Assembly: GCA_937879965.1 (NCBI GenBank)
Contig: CALFMP010000049.1
Span: forward strand, 372,001 to 436,000
DNA from: QKMZ01 sp012965515
Lineage (GTDB): Bacteria > Cyanobacteriota > Vampirovibrionia > Obscuribacterales > Obscuribacteraceae
Direction of reading: 5' to 3'
DNA: 64,000 nucleotides
Position numbers and translations under genes: made by a program. The notes under the pieces were generated by a model that was given only the letters and a program-made list of their open reading frames with translations, ran no database searches and was not told the origin of the DNA. Below, piece by piece: positions 17,228 to 24,398 of the stretch. Each line of letters opens with the position of its first letter. Within the stretch, counting starts at the first letter, position 1.

Positions 17228-17671
17228 ATGAATCGAAGCATCATCGCAATCCTGGTCCTCATCGCCGTCGGCGTGGGTGGCTTCCTTTTCCACAAGGACT
17301 ACACCTATCGCCAGCAGCACGGTCAGGTGACCAACGTCGACCTCTTCTCGTACGAGCAGGAAGTCGAAGACGTCCAGGGCGCCAAGCCGGTGCTCATCTA
17401 CTTCTATCGCCAGGAGAAGAACTCCGCCGGCGACGAAGCGCAGATGAAAATCGTCAAGGATTTCGCCTGGAAGAACGCCTACGACGTAAAGGTCGTGGCA
17501 ATCAACACGGCGCATGTGGAGAATCTCCCTCTGGCGCTGGCCAACGGCGCGCTGCGCACACCCGCTTTCGTGTTCGTCTCGAACGGCAAGCACGTCAACG
17601 GGCAGAACGGCGCCCGCGCCGATTCCGACGAACTGGAGCGCTTGCTGGACCTGCTGCTGAAGCAGCACTAA
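17228..17671 (+). CDS. Thioredoxin-fold protein without CxxC, 147 aa
   Basis: ATG 17228 with CGGAGAAAAT upstream. An N-terminal membrane segment (about residues 4-21) anchors it facing outward. The rest reads as a thioredoxin fold: strand KPVLIYFYRQE, helix DEAQMKIVKDFA, strand VKVVAIN and the cis-proline loop LRTPAFVFVSNGK. The usual redox CxxC after the first strand is replaced by QEKNSAGD, so it cannot act as a normal disulfide oxidoreductase and is more likely a binding or chaperone version. It is flanked by other membrane proteins. Confidence 0.72.
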   Translation: MNRSIIAILVLIAVGVGGFLFHKDYTYRQQHGQVTNVDLFSYEQEVEDVQGAKPVLIYFYRQEKNSAGDEAQMKIVKDFAWKNAYDVKVVAINTAHVENLPLALANGALRTPAFVFVSNGKHVNGQNGARADSDELERLLDLLLKQH

Positions 17672-17728
17672 CAGCGCGTCCACGATGAGACCTGTCCCCC
17701 CGCACTGAAGCATTCGTTCTGATATAAG

Positions 17729-17752
17729 ACCTCGTGTAGTTTCCTACGAGGT
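17729..17752 (+). terminator. Hairpin after the thioredoxin-fold gene
   Basis: ACCTCGTGTAG pairs with CTACGAGGT (one bulged G), loop TTTC, followed by TTGG. Terminator-like but with a weak T tract; TATAAG lies just before it. Confidence 0.5.
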
Positions 17753-17811
17753 TTGGTGCGCGGGGACCCCCTCCCTCTTATGGGCACAGAAACAGCCCCG
17801 AGGAAAAATGC

Positions 17812-18225
17812 ATGGACTGGAAGAAATTGTCCGGCAAAGCCGCTGAATATGCAGCGGACGGCGCTGCCGAGAAGACTGTCGAGTTCGCGCTCACCAAAGT
17901 CGGCCCCTACCGAGTGGCCGGCATCATCGCCAAGCTCCTGATGTTTGGCGCCATCGTGCTTGCCGTGGGTGGCTGGGCTCTGCACTACTACGTTGGCTAT
18001 GCCGGCGTGGCGACTGCGCTCTACATCAGCGCGGCGATCGTTTTCGGTGTCGGCTTCGTCATCAACCTGGTCAAGAACTACCTCTTCAACAAGGCGAAAG
18101 GCCTGGTTCGAGGTGGCGTCGACTGGGCTACCGATGAAGTGAAGCGGCGCATGTCCGATGGCTCGAAGGTTGCAACCACCGGCAATCCGCCGGCGACCGA
18201 CCCGAAGCAAGTCACGAACAAGTGA
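17812..18225 (+). CDS. Membrane protein with two helices, 137 aa
   Basis: ATG 17812 with GAGGAAAAATGC upstream. An amphipathic N-terminal region (residues 1-35, Ala/Lys/Glu-rich) precedes two transmembrane helices (about 42-58 and 63-88). The tail from ~95 is polar and ends in a Pro/Thr-rich stretch. Charges suggest both ends are cytoplasmic. No family recognised. It is followed 121 bases later by the dioxygenase-like gene in the same direction. Confidence 0.7.
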   Translation: MDWKKLSGKAAEYAADGAAEKTVEFALTKVGPYRVAGIIAKLLMFGAIVLAVGGWALHYYVGYAGVATALYISAAIVFGVGFVINLVKNYLFNKAKGLVRGGVDWATDEVKRRMSDGSKVATTGNPPATDPKQVTNK

Positions 18226-18346
18226 ACCACCGGTCGCAAGCGCGGCCAAAACTTCGGTAACCCGATTCTCGCAGGATGGAGCTGTGCAAGGAAGCATGGC
18301 TCCATCTGTGGGTTTCGCAAACCAATGCGAGAAAGAGATAAAAACA

Positions 18347-18937
18347 ATGGCAAAGAAAGCAAGCGCTCCCAAGCTCCTGGCTCGCCGCTTTCCCCTGACA
18401 CCGGGGCAAGTATTGGGTCCGTATTTCATCGCCAACGCCAAGCAGCAGAGCAAGCTCTTCCCTGCAGGCGTAGTTGGCGAAGAAATTGCCATCAGCGGTC
18501 AGGTGCTCGCACCGGACGGCACGCCGATTGCCGATGCGACGGTTTCTGTGTGGGTCGCAGACCCCGCAGGTCGCTACGACAATCAGAACGACGACGGCAG
18601 CCCGAAGCCGATCGCCGTCAAGGACCATCTGTATCGTGGGCGGATCACCGCCGACAAGTCGGGTGGATATTCCTTCAGCATTCTGCGTCCGGGCAACTAC
18701 TTCGATGACGGCTACAACCTGTGGCGTCCGTCGCATATCCACGTCGTCGTGGAGGCGAAGGGCTATAAGAAGCTGACCACGCAGCTCTACTTCGAAGACG
18801 ATGCGCACAACACGCTCGACATTCCCGGCGACGACTTCTTCCAGCCGGAACTGGTCGTGCGTCTGAATCCGGCGGTTCCCACCGCGGGCGTCGTGCAGAA
18901 GGGTGCCTTCAACTTCGTCTTGGCGAAGACTCGCTGA
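18347..18937 (+). CDS. Intradiol ring-cleavage dioxygenase-like protein, 196 aa
   Basis: ATG 18347 with GAGAAAGAGAT upstream. The fold of protocatechuate 3,4-dioxygenase-type enzymes is visible: GPYF near the N-terminus (residues 24-27), the beta-sandwich strand ISGQVLAPDGTPIADATVSV, then WVADPAGRYDNQ (Tyr 77), NYFDDGY (Tyr 118 and Tyr 123) and PSHIHV (His 130, His 132). In known enzymes two Tyr and two His bind Fe(III) and cleave catechol rings with O2. The full ligand set appears present. No ring-degradation pathway genes are nearby, so the natural substrate is unknown. Less likely it is a non-catalytic relative. Confidence 0.8.
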   Translation: MAKKASAPKLLARRFPLTPGQVLGPYFIANAKQQSKLFPAGVVGEEIAISGQVLAPDGTPIADATVSVWVADPAGRYDNQNDDGSPKPIAVKDHLYRGRITADKSGGYSFSILRPGNYFDDGYNLWRPSHIHVVVEAKGYKKLTTQLYFEDDAHNTLDIPGDDFFQPELVVRLNPAVPTAGVVQKGAFNFVLAKTR

Positions 18938-19053
18938 GCGAGCTTGATCTGATGTCCAGGGTGGATACGATGACGTTGCGAGAATGCAATTGCGTCGTAT
19001 CCACTCCTGCGACATGTGGTGGCGTATCTGGTGCTTTTGTTTTTGTCGCTAAT

Positions 19054-19064
19054 GCTACTATAGC
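19054..19064 (+). promoter_or_regulatory. Promoter-like element of RNA copy 2
   Basis: GCTACTATAGC, an inverted repeat GCTA/TAGC, preceded by a T-rich stretch. It lies 31 bases before the conserved core of the second RNA-like copy, like the matching elements of copies 1 and 3. Confidence 0.5.
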
Positions 19065-19068
19065 AAGT

Positions 19069-19217
19069 CGGAGAACGTGCGCAAAATCATATGTCCTCAG
19101 TAAACCCTGATGCTTTGTGTTCCTTGGGTGTGCCACCGTGGTTTTACATCAGTGAACCGATACCTACAATCAATCTGGATAGAGCGCGTTCATATAGAAC
19201 GCACCCTATCCATTTTT
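19069..19217 (+). ncRNA. Repeated structured RNA candidate, copy 2
   Basis: Core 19095-19157 shares CCTCAGTAAACCCTGATGCTTTG and following bases with copy 1, then a GGGTG/CCACC hairpin, GGTTTTAC pairing back to GTAAACC, and the conserved AGTGAAC. This copy is the most complete: promoter-like dyad at 19054 and a clear intrinsic terminator at 19177-19217, giving a transcript of about 150 bases with no credible ORF. It lies in a gap after the dioxygenase-like gene and runs convergent to the minus-strand gene at 19256. Confidence 0.6.
19177..19217 (+). terminator. Intrinsic terminator of RNA copy 2
   Basis: Nested stem GGATAG/CTATCC and GCGTTC/GAACGC with loop ATATA, followed by ATTTTT. It ends the candidate small RNA on the plus strand; the minus-strand gene ends 38 bases further on. 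Confidence 0.75.
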
Positions 19218-19255
19218 CGCTTGTCTTGCGTCGCTTTAGTGCAGAGAGTTTCTCT

Positions 19256-19645
19256 CTATTCGAAAACGCGAGCGGCGCTCAACACCTTCTCGATGAGCTT
19301 CTTGTCGGCGACCGGTCCGCCCAATTCGCCGTGCATCTCGATGAGGAAGTTCAATCCCTCGAGACGCGTTTCGGCGGACTGGACGGCAAGCGCGAAGACG
19401 GTGTCGACGCCTTCCTTCATCAGCAGGCTGCGAGCGGCGCCTTCCAATGCGAAGTTGGCTGCGACGGCGTATCTGTCGGCGGCATCCACGAAGCGCTCGT
19501 AGTGCCCGCGATCGCTCAAGCTCCACTGGCAGTCGGGTCGGGTGGCGTAGCAGCGAGCTCCGACTGATGTGCTGCTGAGGGCGGTGAGCAGGTCGACGGC
19601 GGCGACGAACTTGTTCCAGGTGCTGGTGGACTCAACTGCGTACAT
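19256..19645 (-). CDS. Hypothetical protein, 129 aa
   Basis: Minus strand. The start at 19645 has AAAGGAAACACG upstream; a longer frame from 19726 runs into the neighbouring gene and is rejected. The sequence is soluble and predicted mostly helical (NKFVAAVDLLTALSS, RFVDAADRYAVAANFALE, LIEKVLSAARVFE). Two cysteines near residue 33-40 are isolated. No signal peptide and no known family. It follows the 19692-20486 gene by 46 bases and may share its transcript. Confidence 0.7.
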   Translation of the reverse strand: MYAVESTSTWNKFVAAVDLLTALSSTSVGARCYATRPDCQWSLSDRGHYERFVDAADRYAVAANFALEGAARSLLMKEGVDTVFALAVQSAETRLEGLNFLIEMHGELGGPVADKKLIEKVLSAARVFE

Positions 19646-19691
19646 CGTGTTTCCTTTCAGGTTGCGATTTCTCGATCGTTGACTTGCGTTC

Positions 19692-20486
19692 TCAGCCCCG
19701 GTGTTCTCGACAGTAGCAGGATACATGGTTTCCCGCCGGGAGCCGGCTTTGCGAGCGGGCGAAGCGAAGGTGGGTTCTCGAAGCTGTACGCCTCGAGGAC
19801 GTCGACGAGCACCTCGAGCATTTCTGTTTCACTTCCGCAGCGCGCTCACGGCGCTGCTTCTTCTCCCACTCCTCCAGCGGGCGATAGCGATAACCTTTTT
19901 GGAATCTGCGAACCGGAGCGGCAGCTCCGCGTTCTCGATTGGCAGCCACTTTCGTCATCGCCGTGTCCAGCATGTGCTGGGTCGATCTGTAAGGTCCGGC
20001 GTGTGCGAACCTCAACCAGAAGAATGCGCTTTCATAGTCCGAGTCGAGAATGAACGTTTCACCGAGCAAGGCACAGGCGTGCTTGAGATGGCTTTTTCCG
20101 CTTTCGCTGTTGATCACGGATTCCAGCAGGCTCCGAATTTCGCTCAATCTCTCCTTCTTCTGGCGCGCCATTTTCACGGCGAGTTCGATGTAATCCTCGG
20201 TGCCCTCGACGCGATGCCGTCTCAGGTTGCTGTCGCTGCACCACGCTTCTTCTTCGTACTGCAGGCGGATGAGGTACTGCGCGGCTTCGATTGCCGGAGT
20301 AGTGACAGTGTCGGAATGCGGCTCGGGCTGGTAGGTGCGACGAGCTAACTGAACCAGTTTCTCCTCCGGCGAGCGGTAGAGGAAGCAGACATCCGAGCCG
20401 GTTTCTGCGAACTGCAACTGTCCGCCGCGAATCACTCCTTCGAGAACGGACAGTCCATGGGCGTTGATGTAGGTGCGGGTGGTCAT
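19692..20486 (-). CDS. Hypothetical protein, 264 aa, suspect C-terminus
   Basis: Minus strand, start 20486. The first ~220 residues look coding: a beta-rich N-terminal part followed by helical repeats (YIELAVKMARQKKERLSEI, ESAFFWLRFAHAGPYRSTQHML) that resemble TPR/SEL1 helices. After about residue 222 the frame turns into Ser/Arg/Thr-rich text (CSRCSSTSSRRTASR) that looks out of frame; the neighbouring frame over the same bases reads MLEVLVDVLEAYSFENP, a better protein. A frameshift near 19825 is therefore possible, real or from assembly. Function unknown. Confidence 0.6.
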   Translation of the reverse strand: MTTRTYINAHGLSVLEGVIRGGQLQFAETGSDVCFLYRSPEEKLVQLARRTYQPEPHSDTVTTPAIEAAQYLIRLQYEEEAWCSDSNLRRHRVEGTEDYIELAVKMARQKKERLSEIRSLLESVINSESGKSHLKHACALLGETFILDSDYESAFFWLRFAHAGPYRSTQHMLDTAMTKVAANRERGAAAPVRRFQKGYRYRPLEEWEKKQRRERAAEVKQKCSRCSSTSSRRTASRTHLRFARSQSRLPAGNHVSCYCREHRG

Positions 20487-20595
20487 GGTCGTATTCGACT
20501 GCTACGTTTTGGGTATAGCGCCCTGTTGCAGGTGCGCCGCATCGTGTTGTCTGGTCCCGCGCCGATTTGGATGGTGAGAGCAGCTGTCCCTATTT

Positions 20596-20623
20596 CGAGT
20601 GCGGGCGTTGGAACCCGCACTCG
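20596..20623. terminator. Perfect 10-bp hairpin after the 20653 gene
   Basis: CGAGTGCGGG and CCCGCACTCG with an 8-base loop, 30 bases downstream of the stop of the minus-strand membrane protein gene. No T tract on the minus strand, so a factor-dependent or mRNA-stabilising role is as likely as termination. Confidence 0.5.
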
Positions 20624-20652
20624 AAGGGGCTGGAAACCTCGGTTAGTCGGGC

Positions 20653-20973
20653 CTACTTGTTGTCCGTTGGCGACTTGCCGCGGTTGAGCAAACCGCTCAC
20701 CCAGTCCCAGATCTGGCTCAGTCCGAGCACGGCGAAGAGGGCGTAGGCACCGTAGATGGCCAGCCGCAGCGTGGAGTTGAACGGCAGCAGGAACGGCGTC
20801 AGCATCGAGACGACGAAGATCGCCACGATGAGGAACGCCACCTTGCGGATCGCGGGCAGGTTGGGCGCTGAGAACGGCTTGCTGAACAGCGTCACGAGGA
20901 GGCGCCACACTTTGAAAGCGCCCAGTCCGATGATACCGAGGAGAACGAGGGAAACGATTCCGGAAGTCTGCAT
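20653..20973 (-). CDS. Three-helix membrane protein, 106 aa
   Basis: Minus strand, ATG at 20973 with AAAGG upstream. Hydrophobic helices at about residues 5-22, 44-65 and 70-88 (SGIVSLVLLGIIGLGAF, KVAFLIVAIFVVSMLTPFLL, LRLAIYGAYALFAVLGL) and a short polar tail. No conserved charged residue within the helices, so a transporter role is unlikely. It stands in a row of small minus-strand genes each with its own ribosome site. Not a family I recognise. Confidence 0.7.
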   Translation of the reverse strand: MQTSGIVSLVLLGIIGLGAFKVWRLLVTLFSKPFSAPNLPAIRKVAFLIVAIFVVSMLTPFLLPFNSTLRLAIYGAYALFAVLGLSQIWDWVSGLLNRGKSPTDNK

Positions 20974-21089
20974 TGTGAAACCTTTCTTTTTCTTGTTTGG
21001 TCAGGCTGCTTTCAGGGCCGCCTGGAAAAACTTGTTCTTGGGTTGTGGTTTGACGAGCACTGCCTGTGGTGGCGACGCTCGTTGTTGTG

Positions 21090-21434
21090 CTAGGAGCTGC
21101 TAGTTGAGGTGATTCGATTGTGTTTCATCACGCGGACGTCGACGACTGAGACGCACATCTCGTCGAGGATCTCGACTCTGCGCGGCTCTGGCTTTGCCGG
21201 TGCGTACTGCTTCCAAGCTTCTGCCAGCTGCGCGTCGCCCGTGATGGTATAGGCGGTAGAGAGAAGTTCCGCCAGCGTCTGAAACTCGCTGATGCTGCGG
21301 GTTCGTACCATCGCCGGCGTGAGTTCGAAGATGGACTGCTGGGCGCCTTCGACCGTGCCCGCACTCAGAAGTGCGCGCGCCGTTTCGAACCGAGCCTGGA
21401 CCGTCTTGTTCTGCTCGCTATGTGAAGTAGTCAT
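21090..21434 (-). CDS. Hypothetical protein, 114 aa
   Basis: Minus strand. The start at 21434 has GGGAGAATGTCC upstream; the 38 codons before it are rejected. A helical protein with an AQARFETARALLSAG-type pattern and QTLAELLSTAYTITGDAQLAEAW, suggestive of a single helical-repeat pair. The C-terminus is a short strand (MCVSVVDVRVM) and a Ser-rich tail. No signal peptide. Function unknown. Confidence 0.62.
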   Translation of the reverse strand: MTTSHSEQNKTVQARFETARALLSAGTVEGAQQSIFELTPAMVRTRSISEFQTLAELLSTAYTITGDAQLAEAWKQYAPAKPEPRRVEILDEMCVSVVDVRVMKHNRITSTSSS

Positions 21435-21562
21435 CGGACATTCTCCCTGAAGAGCACCGTTTTGAGAGTGCTCATTGAGCAAGGCGTGATTCACCTCTGC
21501 TTCATGTAGAGGTAGAGGAGCCGCATGTCCCCGTTTTCCTGCGGCCAAATCAATGCGAATGC

Positions 21563-21754
21563 CTACTCGGCATACGGATCGCGCTTGTAGAGCCGCTTGC
21601 TCAGGCGCCGGTCGCGGCGGCTCGCCTTGCTGCCCTCGTTCTCTTCCACGAACTGATCGAACTGATCGAATGAGTCGTCGGCGCGTTCGTTGGGCTGGAG
21701 ACCCTGTGCGCGGGTGTTGGTGGAACGGAGGTCGCGCTGCTTGTGGAAAGCCAT
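21563..21754 (-). CDS. Small charged protein, 63 aa
   Basis: Minus strand, start 21754 with GAGAAG upstream. The protein is short, hydrophilic and probably disordered: an N-terminal basic part, an acidic middle (DDSFDQFDQFVEENEG) and a basic end (RRDRRLSKRLYKRDPY). The charge layout could suit a nucleic-acid or ribosome-associated peptide, but that is a guess. It is in the same strand and spacing style as the neighbouring small genes. Confidence 0.55.
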   Translation of the reverse strand: MAFHKQRDLRSTNTRAQGLQPNERADDSFDQFDQFVEENEGSKASRRDRRLSKRLYKRDPYAE

Positions 21755-22277
21755 GGTCAGCTTCTCTTTCTTCCGGACCTGCCGGAAATCGTGCGTGTTG
21801 AGTGCGTTTGTTTGCGCCGTCTTGTGCGAAGTGGAGGGATGGTTCGACGGCAGAGACAAAGTCTCAGAAGCGATTTGGCGAAAGCGTGCTTGTGCTTTTG
21901 TCTCTTGGATTTGTTCGCGTGCAAAGGGAGAAGAAGTGTATTTTGAATCTAGCTCTTGGCAACAGGCAAAGCCAAGTGATTCTCTGGATTTTTCGCCGTT
22001 TTCATTGCGGTTTCTACTGAGAAGATTTAGCGAACATATGACTACCTATGCATAGATGCAGCCGATATGCGAGTCTTCAGAGGTTTGATTAAAGAGCAAA
22101 CCGGTTTTAATGTCGCCCTGGCAGTTCGGAAATCATTTGTGAAACACTACTGGATCGCCGAACAAGAGCGGGACAACAAACCAGTTAGTGCTTGGGTTTC
22201 GAGCAGCGTGCAACGAACAATGAAAATGTAGGTCGTTTTGTAAGTATTCGGCTTGCGCGGGGTTATTCCAGAAGCCT

Positions 22278-22306
22278 GTAGGGGCGACGCATGGCATCGC
22301 CCCTAC
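22278..22306. repeat. REP-like palindrome
   Basis: GTAGGGGCGACGC, centre, then GCATCGCCCCTAC: a nearly perfect 29-base palindrome. Related GGGGCG(A/C)TGC...GCATCGCCCC palindromes stand in other gaps at 29355, 35822, 35882, 39353 and, decayed, 41416, so this is a dispersed extragenic repeat. Confidence 0.65.
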
Positions 22307-22381
22307 GGCTCCGAAGATTCAGTTGCAGACTATGTTTTTAACCCGTGCTGACCGAATCGTTACGTCTTCTTTTGAGAAATG

Positions 22382-22397
22382 CTATAAGAAGTAGTAG
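22382..22397 (+). promoter_or_regulatory. Promoter-like motif CTA-N7-TAGTAG
   Basis: CTATAAGAAGTAGTAG, preceded by CTTCTTTTGAG. Same layout as the other six sites. No plus-strand gene follows, so a transcript from here would run antisense to the 22498-27349 minus-strand genes. Confidence 0.4.
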
Positions 22398-22420
22398 AAG
22401 TTTTTGAAAAAGAAACGTTC

Positions 22421-22475
22421 CCTGGTGCGCAAGTTGAACACGCGACTTTCGTCTTGTCTCCAACTTGCGCACAGG
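22421..22475 (-). terminator. Terminator of the minus-strand RseP-side genes
   Basis: GTGCGCAAGTTG pairs perfectly with CAACTTGCGCAC, with flanking CCTG/AGG pairing. On the minus strand it is followed by TTTCTTTTTC, so it ends the transcript that comes from 22498. Confidence 0.75.
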
Positions 22476-22497
22476 AAACGAGTGCCTGTGTCCTAGG

Positions 22498-22737
22498 CTA
22501 TGCGAAGGCACCGATCAGCGCGAAGAGGCTGATCAGAGCGACTACCGCCGATGCAATCGGCAAGAAGATCCAAGTCATCATGTAAGCCATGAGCTTGAAC
22601 ACCTGAACGAGCGGATGACCACCCGGTTTCGGGGCGAACAGGAAGTCCGCGATCTGCTTGGAAAACATCGTCAACGATGCCGAGAGGACGAAAATGATCG
22701 CCAGAACAGGCCAGCTGGCATGCAGAAATTCTTGCAT
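22498..22737 (-). CDS. Small membrane protein, 79 aa
   Basis: Minus strand, ATG at 22737 with GTGGGG upstream; a GTG four codons earlier overlaps that site. Two or three hydrophobic segments (about residues 8-25 and 45-76: SWPVLAIIFVLSASLTMF, MAYMMTWIFLPIASAVVALI) with a loop containing FAPKPGGHP. It is the last gene before the terminator and lies 150 bases downstream of rseP, so it is probably co-transcribed with the membrane-protease block. Function unknown. Confidence 0.68.
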   Translation of the reverse strand: MQEFLHASWPVLAIIFVLSASLTMFSKQIADFLFAPKPGGHPLVQVFKLMAYMMTWIFLPIASAVVALISLFALIGAFA

Positions 22738-22887
22738 GGTATTCCCCACTGCGCCGCTGCCGTTTCAAGCAGAAGCGCATGTAGTGCGGCATTTACACCG
22801 CGGTTAAGTTTGAGAACACGAACGCCGCCTTTTGGGGCGACGTTCGCGTTGCTCACAGACGATCTGTCGTCTTTCAGTCGATGCGGA

Positions 22888-24027
22888 TTAGCGGCCGATC
22901 GGCTTTGTGAAGTCGTTCCACAAGCCGAAGGCGAGCAACCCCATGAACAGGAAGAAGAAGATCTGGTAGAGAAGCCCCTGCGTCTGAGGCGACAACGGCT
23001 TGCCGCGCACCTTTTCGAGCGCCAGGAAGACCAGGTGACCACCGTCCAGGATGGGGATGGGCAGCAGGTTGAACACGGCCAGGTTGAGGCTGATCATGAC
23101 GAGGAACATGACGAAAGGCGCGAAGCCCTGCGCAAACATGTCCGCGCCATAGCTGACGATACCGACAATGGCGTGCACGTCGGTGGCGCCGTCAGGCAGA
23201 TTCGCCGGCTTCTCGACGATGCCCACCATCATGCCGAGACCGCTCAGGATGCCGGTCACACCGTTGTAAGTGCCGACGACCGAGAGCTTCGCAGCCTCGC
23301 CGACGGAAACTTTCTTGAAGGTGTTGCGTACCTGCGGACCCATGGACACGCCGATCTTCCCTTCGGAAGTCGGGGTGAGGGTGACGGTGACGTTCTGACC
23401 GCTGCGGTCAACCACGACAACGATCGGCTGCGAAGCATGCGAAGACAGCCCGTTGCGCACATCGTCAACCGTGTTGACGGTGTTTCCACCGATGGTGATG
23501 ACGCGGTCGCCGCCCTGGAGACCAGCGTCCCGAGCGATGGTGGTGGTGGTGGCGTCGACATTGTAGATGACGACGGTGTTGGGAACGGCTTCCTGCGTGG
23601 GCACGCCCTTGGTGGCGAACATGCCGAACAGGAGGACGACGGCGAGCAGGATGTTCATGGTCACGCCGGCAACTGCGACAACCGCGCGCCGCCAGATGGC
23701 TTTGCGCTGGTAAACGAAGCCTTGCGTTTCCAGTCCGTTCGCCTTCATGAACTCCTTGGCGCTGGACTCGTCGCCCATCTCAGGGAGAGCGACATAGCCA
23801 CCGAGCAGCCAGGGAGTGACACGGAATTCGGTGTCGCGCCAGCGGCCGATCACGAAGAACGGCTTGCCGAAACCGATGCTGAAGATGGGCGTCTTGAATC
23901 CGAGCAACTGAGCTGCGAGCCAGTGCCCGAATTCGTGGACGATGATGAGCGCAGCCAGACCCGCAATCATCGCGGCAATGCCGCTGATGTTGAAGCCGGC
24001 TGTGAACATGGACATGAGGTCTGTCAT
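22888..24027 (-). CDS. rseP: RseP-type site-2 zinc metalloprotease (M50), 379 aa
   Basis: Minus strand, ATG at 24027 with GGAGTAAC upstream. Zinc motif HEFGH at residues 31-35 in the first transmembrane helix, a PDZ domain at about 155-235 (AGLQGGDRVITIGG), and the second active-site motif NLLPIPILDGGH at 320-331 in a late helix, all as in RseP/RasP/MmpA. These proteases cut membrane-spanning anti-sigma factors and leftover signal peptides inside the membrane. Length is normal, with a single PDZ domain as in the shorter bacterial forms. It lies between a small membrane protein and ftsH on one strand, a membrane quality-control neighbourhood. Confidence 0.93.
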   Translation of the reverse strand: MTDLMSMFTAGFNISGIAAMIAGLAALIIVHEFGHWLAAQLLGFKTPIFSIGFGKPFFVIGRWRDTEFRVTPWLLGGYVALPEMGDESSAKEFMKANGLETQGFVYQRKAIWRRAVVAVAGVTMNILLAVVLLFGMFATKGVPTQEAVPNTVVIYNVDATTTTIARDAGLQGGDRVITIGGNTVNTVDDVRNGLSSHASQPIVVVVDRSGQNVTVTLTPTSEGKIGVSMGPQVRNTFKKVSVGEAAKLSVVGTYNGVTGILSGLGMMVGIVEKPANLPDGATDVHAIVGIVSYGADMFAQGFAPFVMFLVMISLNLAVFNLLPIPILDGGHLVFLALEKVRGKPLSPQTQGLLYQIFFFLFMGLLAFGLWNDFTKPIGR

Positions 24028-24398
24028 GTTGAGTTACTCCAAAAAAGCGCACGCGCGCTTTCATTTCTGCAAGACGCGCTGTGTGTGCCTTGCATTGGTG
24101 GAAAACCACCGTTTTAGTTCGGGAAAGCTCCCGTTGAGAGTTGCAACCACGGCTGCCCGAAAGCAGGCGTGAGGAGAAAAGGAACTTGCGCAATTGCTGG
24201 TTGCGCGGATTCCAAATTTTTCGCCGATTTCTTACCGTCGGCTTCCGCGATGTTTCCATCTCGGTTCATGAGATTGCTTATCTCAAGCGGCCACAGCCCG
24301 GGCTTTGACTCCCGCTGCGTTTTGCCCGGTCGAATAATCCGCCGGGCAGGAAGGGCGAGACACCAAATGTGGTGCCCCGCCCTACCTGGGATGAGAGC
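24028..24398. other. Gap between rseP and ftsH
   Basis: No gene. Besides the hairpin at 24353, GCCCGG and CCGGGC pair around a 12-base loop at 24324-24347. Promoter of rseP is expected here on the minus strand but no clear box is visible. Confidence 0.4.
24353..24382 (-). terminator. Hairpin downstream of ftsH
   Basis: GGGCG/CGCCC outer stem and CACC/GGTG inner stem, 17 bases after the ftsH stop on the minus strand. The T tract is poor, so termination strength is uncertain. Confidence 0.5.

Larger units (their letters stand above)
21755..22497. other. Gene-free stretch with REP-like palindrome and terminator
   Basis: No gene is supported in 740 bases. Notable items, listed separately, are a 29-base GC palindrome (22278), a promoter-like motif (22382) and the minus-strand terminator (22421). 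The right half is AT-rich. Confidence 0.5.
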
